64,000 bases of DNA from Saprospiraceae bacterium (GCA_019638455.1 JAHBTU010000001.1:1-64000); one strand, 5' to 3'; numbered from the stretch's first letter, positions 9,301 through 18,140 are shown. Made by a program: numbers and translations. Notes: a model not told the origin generated them from the letters alone.

Positions 9301-10855
9301 CACAGTCGTCAGTCGAACCTGTATTGAGCGATTGCGCACTGATGGCTGCCGTACCGTCTGCGGTCAAATTGACCGTGATATTTTCGGGGCAGTCCGCAGT
9401 AGGTGGTGTGCCGTCCCAGACGTGCAGTGCGATATCGCACTTGCTTTTGTTGCCACAGCTGTCCGTAGCCCAATAGGTGACCCCGGTGATACCGAGCGGG
9501 AATCCCGAAATGGTGTCGAAAGACACACGCACTTCCGAGGCGTTCCCGCCAATGGGAGCCAATTTGCCTTCGAGCGTGTCAGCCAAGTTGTTGATTTTCC
9601 AAACTGCTATCACGGAGGCGATGTTCGAGCAGCCATCCGCGACCACCACCTCTGGCAGTACGACCTCGCCTTGGCAGTTGACTGTGTTGGCCGTTACGGT
9701 CACGTTTGCCGGACATTCCTCAAAGAGAGGTCCAGCCTTGTCCTCCGATTCGATATTTTGGAAAAAATCGATGGTAGAGCCGGTGCACCAGTTGAGGATT
9801 GTCCAATGCCGCAGGATGTTGCGCGCACAGGGGCTGCTACTCGTGATGGAATCTGAATGGGTGTAGCCTATCGAGCAAAGGTTGGTGAATTTTCTGCCAG
9901 CATATTCATAATACGGCTCGCCCGTTTCTGCGGGGGACAGGCCTGCTCCCGAACAATCCACCGTCACGTCTGGTGGCAGTTGCACGTCGTCCATTTGTAT
10001 GCGCGTTAGGCTGATGATTTGTTCGCAAGTGCTCGAATTTCCAAAGTTATCCTGTGCCGTCCACCTGCGCCGAATGTATCCGGTCAGATCGCTGGCGCAA
10101 TCCAATGGAATAGATGCGTCCGTATTAAACAGGTTCAACGAATCGTTGGGACTACAGTTGTCGCTCACAGCTGGCACAGCGTTGCTGATGCCAAGACTGT
10201 CTCTCATAAAATAGGGTGAGACATTGGCCGCCACGCACGGGATCGTGATGCTGTCGCAGGTCAATGTGGGCGGGAGAAAATCAGAGACCGTGACATTCCC
10301 CAGACAGTTGTTGCCTGCAATCGTGTCCGTCACTCGAAAGGCGTAAGTTTTGCCGATATCTGCTGGGCCAAATACTGCTGGCTCCCAGGGGCCATTGCCC
10401 AACGGATGGTTTTTGTCCAACTCCACTATGTATCCGTCGGGGCAGCCATAGTTGCCACTCAGAAAAAAAGCAACGTCGGCATCCAATGTGCAGTTGGAGC
10501 CTATGGACACTTGCACATTGGATTTGCAACTGATGACGCCGAAATACTGCTGCACGGTGAGCGTGAAGGAACAAGTGGAGGTGTTGCCGGCAGCATCGGT
10601 GGCTTGGAAGAGGTTGACCGTGTTGCCAATCGGGAAACCCGAACCTGACGCGAGACCCGACAGTTGCACGAGCGTGTCGCCCGGCTCGTCGTCGCCAGAA
10701 ACAACCGCATAAAAATACTGAAAGGTGCAAATTCCGCCGGGGCCGAGCGTAACGGTGTCGGTAAGCGGGCAGAAGATGAAGGGCGGGATGGTGTCTTGAC
10801 CTTTTAGGACAGCTTGAAACGAAAGCAGTAAAAGGATGAGGTAAATACGGTTCAT
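6329..10855 (-). CDS. Giant HYR/Ig-repeat adhesin with dockerin-like and T9SS type A C-terminus
   Basis: The 1508-residue protein has a signal peptide (IYLILLLLSFQAV, cleavage near LKGQD). It contains many Cys-rich HYR/Ig-like repeats, recognisable by recurring DNCSPND, ADCPENITV, CDLPPDVTVTCE and a conserved TGPIISAPGTAAPWAPTV block. Residues of about 1160-1235 resemble a dockerin (HLNGVSTADLLLISRHIL and AADANKSNSITTFDIVELRK, each with Asp/Asn-rich turns). A cohesin-like strand region follows (about 1305-1350), and the last 85 residues form a type A T9SS sorting domain (YQNRPNPFDAHTLIGFQLPE). It is probably a surface adhesin or matrix protein. The neighbouring gene at 11242-15858 is a paralogue of the same layout, so the pair arose by tandem duplication. 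Confidence 0.92.
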   Translation of the reverse strand: MNRIYLILLLLSFQAVLKGQDTIPPFIFCPLTDTVTLGPGGICTFQYFYAVVSGDDEPGDTLVQLSGLASGSGFPIGNTVNLFQATDAAGNTSTCSFTLTVQQYFGVISCKSNVQVSIGSNCTLDADVAFFLSGNYGCPDGYIVELDKNHPLGNGPWEPAVFGPADIGKTYAFRVTDTIAGNNCLGNVTVSDFLPPTLTCDSITIPCVAANVSPYFMRDSLGISNAVPAVSDNCSPNDSLNLFNTDASIPLDCASDLTGYIRRRWTAQDNFGNSSTCEQIISLTRIQMDDVQLPPDVTVDCSGAGLSPAETGEPYYEYAGRKFTNLCSIGYTHSDSITSSSPCARNILRHWTILNWCTGSTIDFFQNIESEDKAGPLFEECPANVTVTANTVNCQGEVVLPEVVVADGCSNIASVIAVWKINNLADTLEGKLAPIGGNASEVRVSFDTISGFPLGITGVTYWATDSCGNKSKCDIALHVWDGTPPTADCPENITVNLTADGTAAISAQSLNTGSTDDCGTLYFKVQRNDPDPPCGGANELDDTTLLCCADIGKTVILMLKVYDVFVPAGPVSADYGDGQSAICFVQASIVDNNPPRCDLPPDVTVTCENFDPTLVSYGDAEFSCNVDSVELLAGYDLFDTICSRGTITRIYRVFDTNSGQNAQCSQSIVVTYQQDYYIRFPDDAVVEGCNDSSDYGVPLFFGVDCESMSMTYEDVEIPDPQGYCRIIERHWTIINWCDYNPNLPITDVPNPEPDSAANNPDNLTGPIISAPGTAAPWAPTVINVNFDDPEPTDYSTFWSLTTNGYRYKQFIKIIDNQVPTIDDCHPTALMFGDTSVNDTLLWNGGNWFDPQTNRPDLCEGMAPLSLTATDLCTDSAVTMRYLLFLDLDNDTVHETVINSEDPPAPGTVNFGNAANPNYSGGESREFDNRPVDAAEKYRFALQTTVSGKKKTGHVVWNSEASPSQFTVPELPYGSHKIEWTVTDDCGNETTCEYSFVVKDAHPPEVTCDPFSLTIFDNAPVTLQVSDILQIATDNHTPPDLLVFGLKKGGGPDFPTETSLEFNCTDLGNNSVQLWAMDLAGNTNFCTAQVTVLVGDTSCQNINFDVAGQLTTELGTAVAQATILLAVSPPPTNLSTDNDPQGFYQFKSAVPLNGDYSVTPVKNINHLNGVSTADLLLISRHILAIDPLGSPYKMIAADANKSNSITTFDIVELRKLILGIYDELPANTSWRFVDKSFDFPNPENPFETPFPENISRNNVSASYTNEDFVGVKVGDVNNSASGDSLLPSDDRWDKTLFFDVSNRRVQAGEVLSVPFRPAAALLGYQFTLDFHHLELLEVVPGEGISLTNFGVFEDALTTSVEHGAQAFSVAFRARKAGQLSDMLSISSRITRAEGYEMEEGNSHNAFNYANIALRFDDGTNVRPGFALYQNRPNPFDAHTLIGFQLPEACEATLRIFDETGRLLHAHSAHYPSGYNTIRLDRHLVEAKGVLYYKLETPTESAVRKMVVLR

Positions 10856-10969
10856 AGGAAAATTTGATTTTGTTTGGAATGTAGGCTTTGTTCGAGAAGC
10901 ATGAGTGTTTGCACTGCCAAGCCCTCATACTACTCGAACAACACCTTGCTTCCCTGTTGACATTTATTG

Positions 10970-11137
10970 TAAAAACTTAGGCAGGAGAGCAGACATTGAA
11001 TTTCTGACAGGATTACAAGATTTATAGAATTTTTGGCGGCGAAGCCACTCCATCTATCCTGTAAATCTTGTAATCCTGTCAAAAACCTGTAAGCCTGTCA
11101 ACCGAGTCTTATGCGCTTGGGGCTGCCTAAGTTTTTA
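10970..11137. mobile_element. MITE-like element with 15-bp TIRs and a nested 20-bp palindrome
   Basis: The outer arms TAAAAACTTAGGCAG (10970-10984) and its exact reverse complement (11123-11137) bound 168 bp. Inside, a perfect 20-bp inverted repeat lies at 11005-11024 and 11062-11081 (TGACAGGATTACAAGATTTA and its complement), which belongs to a family found elsewhere in the window. The element occupies most of the 386-bp gap between the two HYR genes. No coding sequence was seen in it. Confidence 0.75.
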
Positions 11138-11241
11138 TCATTTATTTATGTTTTGCTCCGCCGGGTTTTGGGCATTGCTAAAAGCGCAATCTGCTCAAAA
11201 TCATGGAGAGCGAGCATGGTGAACTGACAAATCCTAGCGAA

Positions 11242-14200
11242 TCAAGGTGTGAGAACAACCATTTTGCGAGTGGCACTCTCGGTGGGCGTGTCCAATTTGT
11301 AGTAGAACACACCGCTGCCCAATCTACTCTTTTCGATGGAAACAGCGTGGTAGCCGGGTGAATAGGTGGCTGTTTGGGTGTGCAACAAGCGCCCCGTCTC
11401 GTCGAAAATGCTCAGGGTCGCGTCGCAGCCTTCGGGCAACTGGAAACCGATGAGCGTGCGGTCGCGGAAAGGATTGGGTTGGTTTTGATACAGTTCAAAG
11501 CCGATTTTGGAAATTATGCCATCGTCGAAGCGCAAAAGCGGATTGAGATAGCGCCCTACGCGACCCTCCAATTTGTAGCCTTCCGCACGGGTGATACGGC
11601 TGGAAATGGAGAGCATGTCACTCAGCAAGCCTGACTGCCGCGCATGAAAGGCGATGGCGAATTCCGAAGCCCCGTTCTCGACGGAAGTGGTCACTGCGTC
11701 ATCGAAGCGTGCAAAATTGCCGAGGTTCATGCCTTCGCCCGGCAGGATGTTGACGGTTTCCAATCCCTGCGTGTTGAGCGTGAATTGATAACCCGACACC
11801 TGTTCCGATGCTTTGAACTGGACGGTGAATGTTTCCCCGGCTTCCACGGCGCGGTTTGTCACCTCAAAGAACAAGGGGGCGTGTTCGTAGCGGTCGTCCG
11901 ACGAGGCGAAATCGTCGTCGTTGTAGAGTGCGGAGTTGTTCACGTCGCCCACTTTCACTGGCTCAAAATCGTCGTTGAGTTGGTCTTCGGTCACGCCGTT
12001 GCGCGTGATGTTTTCGGGGAAAGGCACGAAGAACGGGTTTTTCGGGTCGGGGAAATTGAAAGCCTTGTTCACAAATCGCCAAGAAGTGTTGTCGGGAAAT
12101 TTGTCGTAGATGCCAAGGATAAGTTTTCTGATTTCCACCACGTCGAAGGTGGTGACGGCGTTGTTCTTGTTGGCATCGGCGGCGATGATTTTGTAGGGCG
12201 TGTCCAATTCTTCCAGACCAAGAATATGCCGCGAAATCAGGACCAAGTCAAAAGTCGAAACGCCGTTGAGGTGGTTCTCGTCGTTGAGTGGCTTCACCGT
12301 GTAGTTGGTTCCTGCGCGGATGGCATTTTCAAATTTAAAATTGCCTTGATTGTCCGATGTCGCCATGAGCGTCACCGGAGGGCCGGATGGGGGTGTGGCA
12401 TTGAGTGTCACAGCGGTGTTGCTGACCAAGAGATTGCCTGCCACGGTCAGCAGGTCAGGTGTGCAGGAGCTGTCCGCGTCGGTGATGTGTATGGTGAGTG
12501 TGCAGGAAGAAGTGTTGTTGGAGCGGTCTTTGGCCCATACTTCGAGGTCGTGAGTGCCCAATTGGGAGCAGTCGAACAAAAGGGTGTCTATCGGATTGCC
12601 ATTTGCGTCTTCAGGGAAACCCGAGCCAGCCCCGACCTTGCGCATGCCGAAATGGAGCAACTGTGGCGGCGTGTGGTTGTCCTCTGCGGAATTGAGCGCC
12701 GTCAATGCCGTCAGCATAATCGGTATGTCGAAAGAGGTGATTTCAAAACTCAGTGTGTCTGCACATTCGACGACGGGTGCTTGCGTGTCTTTCACGGTGA
12801 ATTCGTACTCACAAATGGTCTCGTTGCCGCACACATCATTTACAACCCATCTTATCGAATGGGTGCCGTAGGGCAACTGAGGCGATTCGCCCGGCGAACC
12901 AAACGGGCTGCCGGGGGTAGGCAATTGTCCCTGTGTCTTCCACTGCACGCTGGATGTGCGCGTCGAGCCAGATATTTCGTGGTGCACCGCCCAGCGGTAT
13001 ATTTGGTTGGGCGGCAAGTTGCGCCCGTCAAAAACGCCCGGTGTGCCGCCTGAGTAGTTTGGGGTATTGATATTGTTGTAGTTGATGGTGCCCGGTGCTG
13101 GTGGGTTGTTGCTGTTGACAACGGTTTCCTTGCTCCCATTTCCGTCCAAATCCAAAAAAAGCAAGTATGTGGTACTCACGCCTGCCCCCGTGCAGTCATC
13201 GCTGGCCGTGATGGATAGCGTTACCTCAGTTTCTGGCACATCGTTGAGATTTGTCAGCGGGTCTTTCCAGTATGATTGGTTCCAAAGCAGCGGGTCGTTG
13301 GTGGTTGTATCGCCAAAAGTGAGCGCCTCTGTGGGGCAGTTTGTGATGATGGGTTTTTGGTTGTCAATGATTTTGATGGTTTGCTTGTACCGGTAAGCAT
13401 TGGCATCGGTATTCCAGAAGACGGAAAAATCGGTGGGGGTCTGGCCGGGTGCGACGGCTACGAGACTGGGCGCCCACGGGTCGGGTGTTCCAGAGGCCGA
13501 CACGATGGGGCCTGCCAAATTGTTGGGATGGTTGGACGTCGCGTTTGGTTCGGGGTTCGGTATGACGGTGACGGGGCCATCGGGGTCGTAGTTGCAGGTG
13601 TTTCGGATGGTCCATGTTCTGTCAATCCTGAAACAAGCATCGGGCACCACATTGACCACCTCGTCTTCATAAGTGGCAAGCAAAAGTCCGCAGCCATTAT
13701 TCAAAAACGTGGGTTCGCCATAGAAGCCCGCCGGATTGCAAACCGTCACCACCACGTCGTCGGGCAATTTGATGAAATACTCTTGCACTGCCTCTACTTC
13801 TATCTGGTGCGCGCACGAGGCGCTGTTGCCATTTTGGTCAAACACAATAAACGTGCGCACAATCACCCCGTTCGTGCAGAGCGAATCAAAGTCTGTGTAA
13901 TCGAGCGATACTTCAAGCGAATCAACCCCGCACGACAACATGGGCAAGCTATATGCCGCGAAGGTGGTGTCGAAACTGGTGCAACTCACCACCACGTCGG
14001 GCGGAGCGATGCAAGAAGTCGGAAGCGTGTCGAGCACTACCACTTGAACCACACACTCGCTGAATTGACCTTCGGCAAAAATCGGCACCACTGGTCCGTT
14101 GGGAAGCGGCACATCATACACTCGCAGCGTGAGTTCCACCGTGTCGCCAATATCGGCACAACAGAACAGCGCGGCATCGCCGAACACGCTATTGTCCTGA

Positions 14201-15858
14201 CACTCATTGACCAATGTGCGGCGCACTTTGAAGGAAAGGTTCAAACTGCAAGAATCGCTTGACAAGGAGTCGAGTGCGCTCGCCGCCAACAAAAATGAGC
14301 CGTTTTCAGACAAAGCAACCGTCATTGCACTAACGCATAGCGCCTCTGGGGGCGACATATCCCACACCGTCAGCGCAATTTGGCAAGTGCCCGAGTTGCC
14401 ACAATTGTCGGTAGCGACGTAAAGCAAGTTGGTGGTAGCGCCGGAGGGAAAGTTGAAAGCCGTGTCGAGCAAGGCAAGAGAGTTGCCGAATATCGTCCCA
14501 GCCAACGAGTCTATGTTGAACCCGTCGGTCCAAAACGCGGTGACAGCTACCACCGGCGAACAATCATCGCTGACGAGGACATCCGGCAAATCCACGTCCG
14601 CCAAACAATTGAGCGTGGTTGCGCTGATGATGACACTGGAGTCGCAAGTAAGTTTTGGCCCGCTATTGTCCACAAAATTGATGAGTTGAACACCCGAGTA
14701 AGGATTGGTCGCCGAGATAGGGTCGCACAGGTCAAAGACCTTCCATGTACGGGCATATTGTGCGCCGTTGTTGCAATCTGAGACCAGCAGTGTGTCGAAA
14801 AATTGAATTTCAAACTCGCAAAAAGAAGTAGGCCACAGCTTGAACTCGTAGTTGCCGGCCACCAGCACAGGAAGACCTGTGGAAAAAATACTGTCTTTCA
14901 AACTACAGCTCACGGTCACATCCTCTGGAAATTGGATGCCCGCGAAAGAGCGTTGGCGCACGATGGTGTGCTGGCAAGTAGCTGTGTTGCCACTCGAATC
15001 GGTCGCCGTCCAGAATCGCGTCACCAAACCACTGATATCGGTGAGCGGGTCGCAGGGCAAATCCTCCGAAAAGTCAACATACGACAATGTGACACCAGGG
15101 CAGTTGTCCATCACCTGAGGCACCCCGGCGGCGAGACCGAGGCTGTCGCGGAGGAAATAGGGGTCGAGGTTGCTCATGCCGCAGTGCACGATGACGGGCG
15201 AGCAAGACAAAGTGGGCTTAGGGTCAAGGGTTCTTAATCTGCCAAAGCACGAATTGCCGACACTTTCATCCACCACCCGATAAGCAATCAAATTGCCAAC
15301 ATCGCTAAACATCAGGTTGGCAGGCACCCACGGGCCGTTGCCATAAGGAGGCACCCTGTCAATGTCCACCCGATAATTTCCCAAGCAACCAAACGGAGGC
15401 ACCAAACCCTCCTCCGGCAACACCGCCTTCGCGCAGTTGGCACCCAACTCGACCACGACCGTGTCCTTGCATAAAAGAGGCCCGCCGCCGGCCGGCTGCA
15501 CCACCGTCACCGTGAAAGAACAAGTGGCGGTGTTGGCCGAAAGGTCAGTCACGAGGAAACTATTGACCGTCGAGCCTATCTGAAAGGCGCTACCCGAAGC
15601 AAGGCCATTCAATTGAATAAGCAGAAATCCTGGCTGGTCATCGTCGGCGGTCACCGTGTAGCTATACATAGTGTCGCAATGGCTTGGGTCGCCAAGCGTG
15701 AGAGTGACACTCGGGGGGCATTCAATGGTGGGTGGTATCGTATCCGAAAGATTGGAGGCAAAAACCGGTGGGTCAAAAACATTCTTGGCGGAAAGCGGCA
15801 GCCCATTGGTACAAACAGCAAAACCTGCCAATAGGCACAGGAGTAGTAAACGGCTCAT
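11242..15858 (-). CDS. Giant HYR/Ig-repeat adhesin with T9SS type A C-terminus (paralogue of 6329-10855)
   Basis: The 1538-residue protein starts at the ATG at 15858, which begins a good signal peptide (LLLLCLLAGFAVC). An upstream in-frame ATG at 16050 would add 64 non-hydrophobic residues. The layout follows its downstream paralogue: an opening HYR repeat (IECPPSVTLTLGDP), repeated Cys-containing Ig-like modules, the block AGPIVSASGTPDPWAPSLV, a dockerin-like segment (HLNGVSTFDLVLISRHILG, AADANKNNAVTTFDVVEIRK), a cohesin-like region and a T9SS domain (ELYQNQPNPFRDRTLIGFQL). Both genes have the same CATAGGAAAA context just upstream of the ATG, consistent with duplication including the 5' leader. 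Likely role: surface adhesion or matrix. The ligand is unknown. Confidence 0.92.
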   Translation of the reverse strand: MSRLLLLCLLAGFAVCTNGLPLSAKNVFDPPVFASNLSDTIPPTIECPPSVTLTLGDPSHCDTMYSYTVTADDDQPGFLLIQLNGLASGSAFQIGSTVNSFLVTDLSANTATCSFTVTVVQPAGGGPLLCKDTVVVELGANCAKAVLPEEGLVPPFGCLGNYRVDIDRVPPYGNGPWVPANLMFSDVGNLIAYRVVDESVGNSCFGRLRTLDPKPTLSCSPVIVHCGMSNLDPYFLRDSLGLAAGVPQVMDNCPGVTLSYVDFSEDLPCDPLTDISGLVTRFWTATDSSGNTATCQHTIVRQRSFAGIQFPEDVTVSCSLKDSIFSTGLPVLVAGNYEFKLWPTSFCEFEIQFFDTLLVSDCNNGAQYARTWKVFDLCDPISATNPYSGVQLINFVDNSGPKLTCDSSVIISATTLNCLADVDLPDVLVSDDCSPVVAVTAFWTDGFNIDSLAGTIFGNSLALLDTAFNFPSGATTNLLYVATDNCGNSGTCQIALTVWDMSPPEALCVSAMTVALSENGSFLLAASALDSLSSDSCSLNLSFKVRRTLVNECQDNSVFGDAALFCCADIGDTVELTLRVYDVPLPNGPVVPIFAEGQFSECVVQVVVLDTLPTSCIAPPDVVVSCTSFDTTFAAYSLPMLSCGVDSLEVSLDYTDFDSLCTNGVIVRTFIVFDQNGNSASCAHQIEVEAVQEYFIKLPDDVVVTVCNPAGFYGEPTFLNNGCGLLLATYEDEVVNVVPDACFRIDRTWTIRNTCNYDPDGPVTVIPNPEPNATSNHPNNLAGPIVSASGTPDPWAPSLVAVAPGQTPTDFSVFWNTDANAYRYKQTIKIIDNQKPIITNCPTEALTFGDTTTNDPLLWNQSYWKDPLTNLNDVPETEVTLSITASDDCTGAGVSTTYLLFLDLDGNGSKETVVNSNNPPAPGTINYNNINTPNYSGGTPGVFDGRNLPPNQIYRWAVHHEISGSTRTSSVQWKTQGQLPTPGSPFGSPGESPQLPYGTHSIRWVVNDVCGNETICEYEFTVKDTQAPVVECADTLSFEITSFDIPIMLTALTALNSAEDNHTPPQLLHFGMRKVGAGSGFPEDANGNPIDTLLFDCSQLGTHDLEVWAKDRSNNTSSCTLTIHITDADSSCTPDLLTVAGNLLVSNTAVTLNATPPSGPPVTLMATSDNQGNFKFENAIRAGTNYTVKPLNDENHLNGVSTFDLVLISRHILGLEELDTPYKIIAADANKNNAVTTFDVVEIRKLILGIYDKFPDNTSWRFVNKAFNFPDPKNPFFVPFPENITRNGVTEDQLNDDFEPVKVGDVNNSALYNDDDFASSDDRYEHAPLFFEVTNRAVEAGETFTVQFKASEQVSGYQFTLNTQGLETVNILPGEGMNLGNFARFDDAVTTSVENGASEFAIAFHARQSGLLSDMLSISSRITRAEGYKLEGRVGRYLNPLLRFDDGIISKIGFELYQNQPNPFRDRTLIGFQLPEGCDATLSIFDETGRLLHTQTATYSPGYHAVSIEKSRLGSGVFYYKLDTPTESATRKMVVLTP

Positions 15859-16119
15859 AGGAAAAATTGTCTGGAAATGAACAACGTAGTTTTTCGTTTC
15901 AAAAAGTCTGCGAAAACTACGCCGCTCTAAGGGACACGCCAATACCAGCGGTCTAAAAACCCATATTCGAGCCTGAAAATTTGCAGATATGTCGGGCAGT
16001 TTGCATACTCCACGACCATTGCTTGTCGCAAACCCACCGTTGCTTGCCACAAGTTGCCGTACGTTTGTTCAAAGTGTTTTGTTCGTTAATAAGCGCCAAT
16101 CCACTTTCTCCACCCCGCA

Positions 16120-16317
16120 TCATTTCATCTTCTTCGCCATTTTTTTCGGGAACAAGCCGTCATCCCTTTTTTTGCTTGTCTTGTAACTGCCGTCTTTGCC
16201 CGATTTGGGCTTTAGGCTTTCAGTAGATTCGCACCCGCTTTTGGTCTTGCAGGCAGGAGCCGCCACAAAAGCGACAAGAAGAAAAAAACACAATGTTGCG
16301 ATGCGGTAGTTTTTCAT
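16120..16317 (-). CDS. Small Lys-rich secreted or lipid-anchored protein of unknown function
   Basis: The 65-residue protein starts at the ATG at 16317. It has a signal-like N-terminus (MKNYRIATLCFFLLVAFVAA) followed by PAC, possibly a non-canonical lipobox, and then a highly basic tail ending DGLFPKKMAKKMK. It lies 4 bp downstream of the beta-barrel gene on the same strand and is probably co-transcribed with it. I do not recognise a domain. The compact signal, the coherent frame and the operon position support a real gene. Confidence 0.6.
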   Translation of the reverse strand: MKNYRIATLCFFLLVAFVAAPACKTKSGCESTESLKPKSGKDGSYKTSKKRDDGLFPKKMAKKMK

Positions 16318-16321
16318 GTAT

Positions 16322-17032
16322 TTATAGTTTGAAGCGCACAAAAAATTGCGCTCCGTAGTTTGTCATGCGCGACTGGCGTTTGGTTTTCGGGGTCAAATCC
16401 AACTCGCCGTATCCTTCCACCCCAATTCGAATCATGTTTGACTCCCCGATTTCGCGGCCCAAACCACCCCTTATGGTGAAAAGGTTGCCCGTGTTGGTGC
16501 CCAAAGGCGCTTCTGGGTTGAAAAAAGTAGAGGCATATTCCCGCGCCTCGCCGTTGCCGATGCTGTTCACGATGGTCGTGGCGCCAAAGCCGAGGTCTTT
16601 CACGAATTTATAGCCGCCGAGAAAATTGAAAAAATAATCCTCGTCGAAGGTGAGAAACTCTTTGCCGACCCCAACAACGAAACCATAGGCCATTTTCTGA
16701 TACGACGACGGCGAGCTCATGGCTTCGATGGATGCCAACAGCGGCCAATCCTTGTAGGTAAAATGCGCCGAGATGCCAAAGCGAGGCTGCACGAACGACG
16801 TGCGGATGTCGTAATCCTTCTGGAATTTCTCCCATGAGTACTGATTCGGGCGGTGAGAAATGGCCGTGAATTGATACAAGTCATAGAGCGGCGTTGTCTC
16901 AAAGCGTGTTTCGTGGAAAATCTGCGACATCCCGACGTTCACGCCGAGATTCACTTTCAAGTTTTGGGCTTTGGCAGCAACGGAGAAAAGGGAAAAAACA
17001 AGGGCAAGCGTAGAAATCTTCTTCAACATCAT
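16322..17032 (-). CDS. Predicted outer-membrane beta-barrel protein
   Basis: The 236-residue protein starts at tandem ATGs (17032/17029). It has a signal peptide (KKISTLALVFSLFSVAAKAQ). The rest is made of alternating amphipathic strands (NLKVNLGVNVGMSQIF, FGISAHFTYKDWPLLASIEA, GLGREIGESNMIRIGVEGYG) and ends with the aromatic/hydrophobic C-terminus FFVRFKL typical of barrels folded by BAM. It is probably a small porin-like or PorT-like protein. The specific role cannot be told from sequence alone. Confidence 0.75.
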   Translation of the reverse strand: MMLKKISTLALVFSLFSVAAKAQNLKVNLGVNVGMSQIFHETRFETTPLYDLYQFTAISHRPNQYSWEKFQKDYDIRTSFVQPRFGISAHFTYKDWPLLASIEAMSSPSSYQKMAYGFVVGVGKEFLTFDEDYFFNFLGGYKFVKDLGFGATTIVNSIGNGEAREYASTFFNPEAPLGTNTGNLFTIRGGLGREIGESNMIRIGVEGYGELDLTPKTKRQSRMTNYGAQFFVRFKL

Positions 17033-17334
17033 GGTCGTTAAAAAAAGGTGAAATGATTGGGCGTGACGGTTTTCACCAAAGACCGGGCGCGGATTATAGA
17101 ACGACAAAAAATGTGCTGGTTTCAGACGAATTTCGTCGGCGAAGTTACATCTTATCGTTAAATACAAAGCCTATTGCCGCGAAATGTGTCAATCTTACAA
17201 ATTTTATGGTAAAGTTAAACCCCATTTGGAGGCGGCAATAAAAAATGGGCGAGGGGCATTTATAGCGCCGTAATCGCTGACGAACCAGCAACATTTAAAA
17301 AATCCGTTCTCATCATCTTTCAATCAGTTATTCC
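17033..17334. other. 302-bp intergenic region between divergent genes
   Basis: It lies between the beta-barrel gene (minus) and the lipocalin-like lipoprotein gene (plus), so it should hold two divergent promoters. I see no clear TAnnTTTG box, hairpin or small gene in it. Confidence 0.4.
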
Positions 17335-17748
17335 ATGAAAAAGTCATTTTTCAACCTTTCGGTTCTCTTCATCACCGCACTCTCTTTCGTTGCTTGCAAA
17401 AAGGAAAAATCATTCGAGGAAAAAGTCACGGGCGAATGGACTTCCATGAGTGTCAAGCTCAACGGCAACGACGTCACCAACTACTTTTCGCTCGACCTCA
17501 ACTTGCGTTCCGACAAGGATTTCCGCGCCACGCTCAAAACCGTCAACATCGTCACCGGAAAAAATGAAACTTCTTACCCGCGTGGCGCTTGGTCTGCCGA
17601 CGATGGCAAGGAAATTGAGCTGACTTACAACGACACCGGTAAAACCGAATTCTACGAAGTGCTCGAATTCACGGGCAACAAACTGACGGTGGAAACCATC
17701 CAAAACACAGACAAGGTGGAAATCACTTTCGAGCGTGCCAACCAATAA
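17335..17748 (+). CDS. Lipocalin-like lipoprotein
   Basis: The 137-residue protein has a lipoprotein signal (FFNLSVLFITALSFVAC, Cys about residue 21, followed by KKEK). The mature part matches the small lipocalin-like proteins of Bacteroidota: an opening GEWTSMSVKLNG motif, beta-rich repeats of D/N-x-R-x-D-K-D-F, and a closing EFTGNKLTVETIQ strand. It is predicted to be an outer-membrane-anchored periplasmic protein. The ligand is unknown. A 154-bp structured repeat begins 2 bp after its stop codon. Confidence 0.8.
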   Translation: MKKSFFNLSVLFITALSFVACKKEKSFEEKVTGEWTSMSVKLNGNDVTNYFSLDLNLRSDKDFRATLKTVNIVTGKNETSYPRGAWSADDGKEIELTYNDTGKTEFYEVLEFTGNKLTVETIQNTDKVEITFERANQ

Positions 17749-17750
17749 AG

Positions 17751-17904
17751 TTGTTGTGGTGGAGGGCTTTGAGTGAAGGGGATTGTCATTTTTTCGACTG
17801 GCGAGGCAAATTTTGCAGTCGAAATCGGGCATATTCGGCGACAAATTTAACGAAGCCAGTCGGAAAAAGGGCTTTTCCCTCGCCAAAGGCCTCCACCGCA
17901 ACAA
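17751..17904. repeat. 154-bp structured repeat, copy 1 (21-bp TIRs)
   Basis: The terminal arms TTGTTGTGGTGGAGGGCTTTG (17751-17771) and 17884-17904 pair with two mismatches. An inner pair TTTTTCGACTGGC / GCCAGTCGGAAAAA adds a second stem. A second copy of identical length lies at 38034-38187, about 92% identical. Several differences between the copies preserve pairing (GTGGAGG/CCTCCAC here, GTGAAGG/CCTTCAC there). It may be a MITE or a structured RNA. A 40-codon open frame in it (MSFFRLARQILQ) is shared by both copies but is likely incidental. Confidence 0.8.
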
Positions 17905-18045
17905 CTCTAATAATGCCTTGAGAAGGGCATCATCCAATCAACACACATATCCGAGCAATTATAATCCTGTGATTTTATCCCGCTTAAAATGTTGGCGGTC
18001 TGGCGAAAAGGGTTTCGCCGGGCCGCTTTTTTTTACCCTTTTTTT

Positions 18046-18120
18046 GTAAAAACGTAGCGTGTCAACCCCTCCCCGCCAGCCGGGAAGGGTCGGGGAGGGG
18101 TTGACACGCTACGTTTTTAC
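18046..18120. repeat. Perfect 30-bp inverted repeat with 15-nt loop
   Basis: Arms 18046-18075 and 18091-18120 (starting GTAAAAACGTAGCG) are exact reverse complements and flanked by T-rich sequence. The element lies between the lipoprotein gene and the convergent M23 gene. It could work as a bidirectional terminator, but the stem is longer than usual for one. Its ends (GTAAAAAC ... GTTTTTAC) resemble those of the element at 10970-11137, which favours a palindromic mobile element. Confidence 0.85.
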
Positions 18121-18140
18121 GTTTTTTCTAAGAATACAAG

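Noticed and set aside
17783..18049. Possible small gene in the 154-bp repeat (MSFFRLARQILQ)
   Set aside because: Both copies keep the frame for about 40 codons, but the changes between copies preserve stem pairing more than the codons, and the two frames continue into unrelated sequence.
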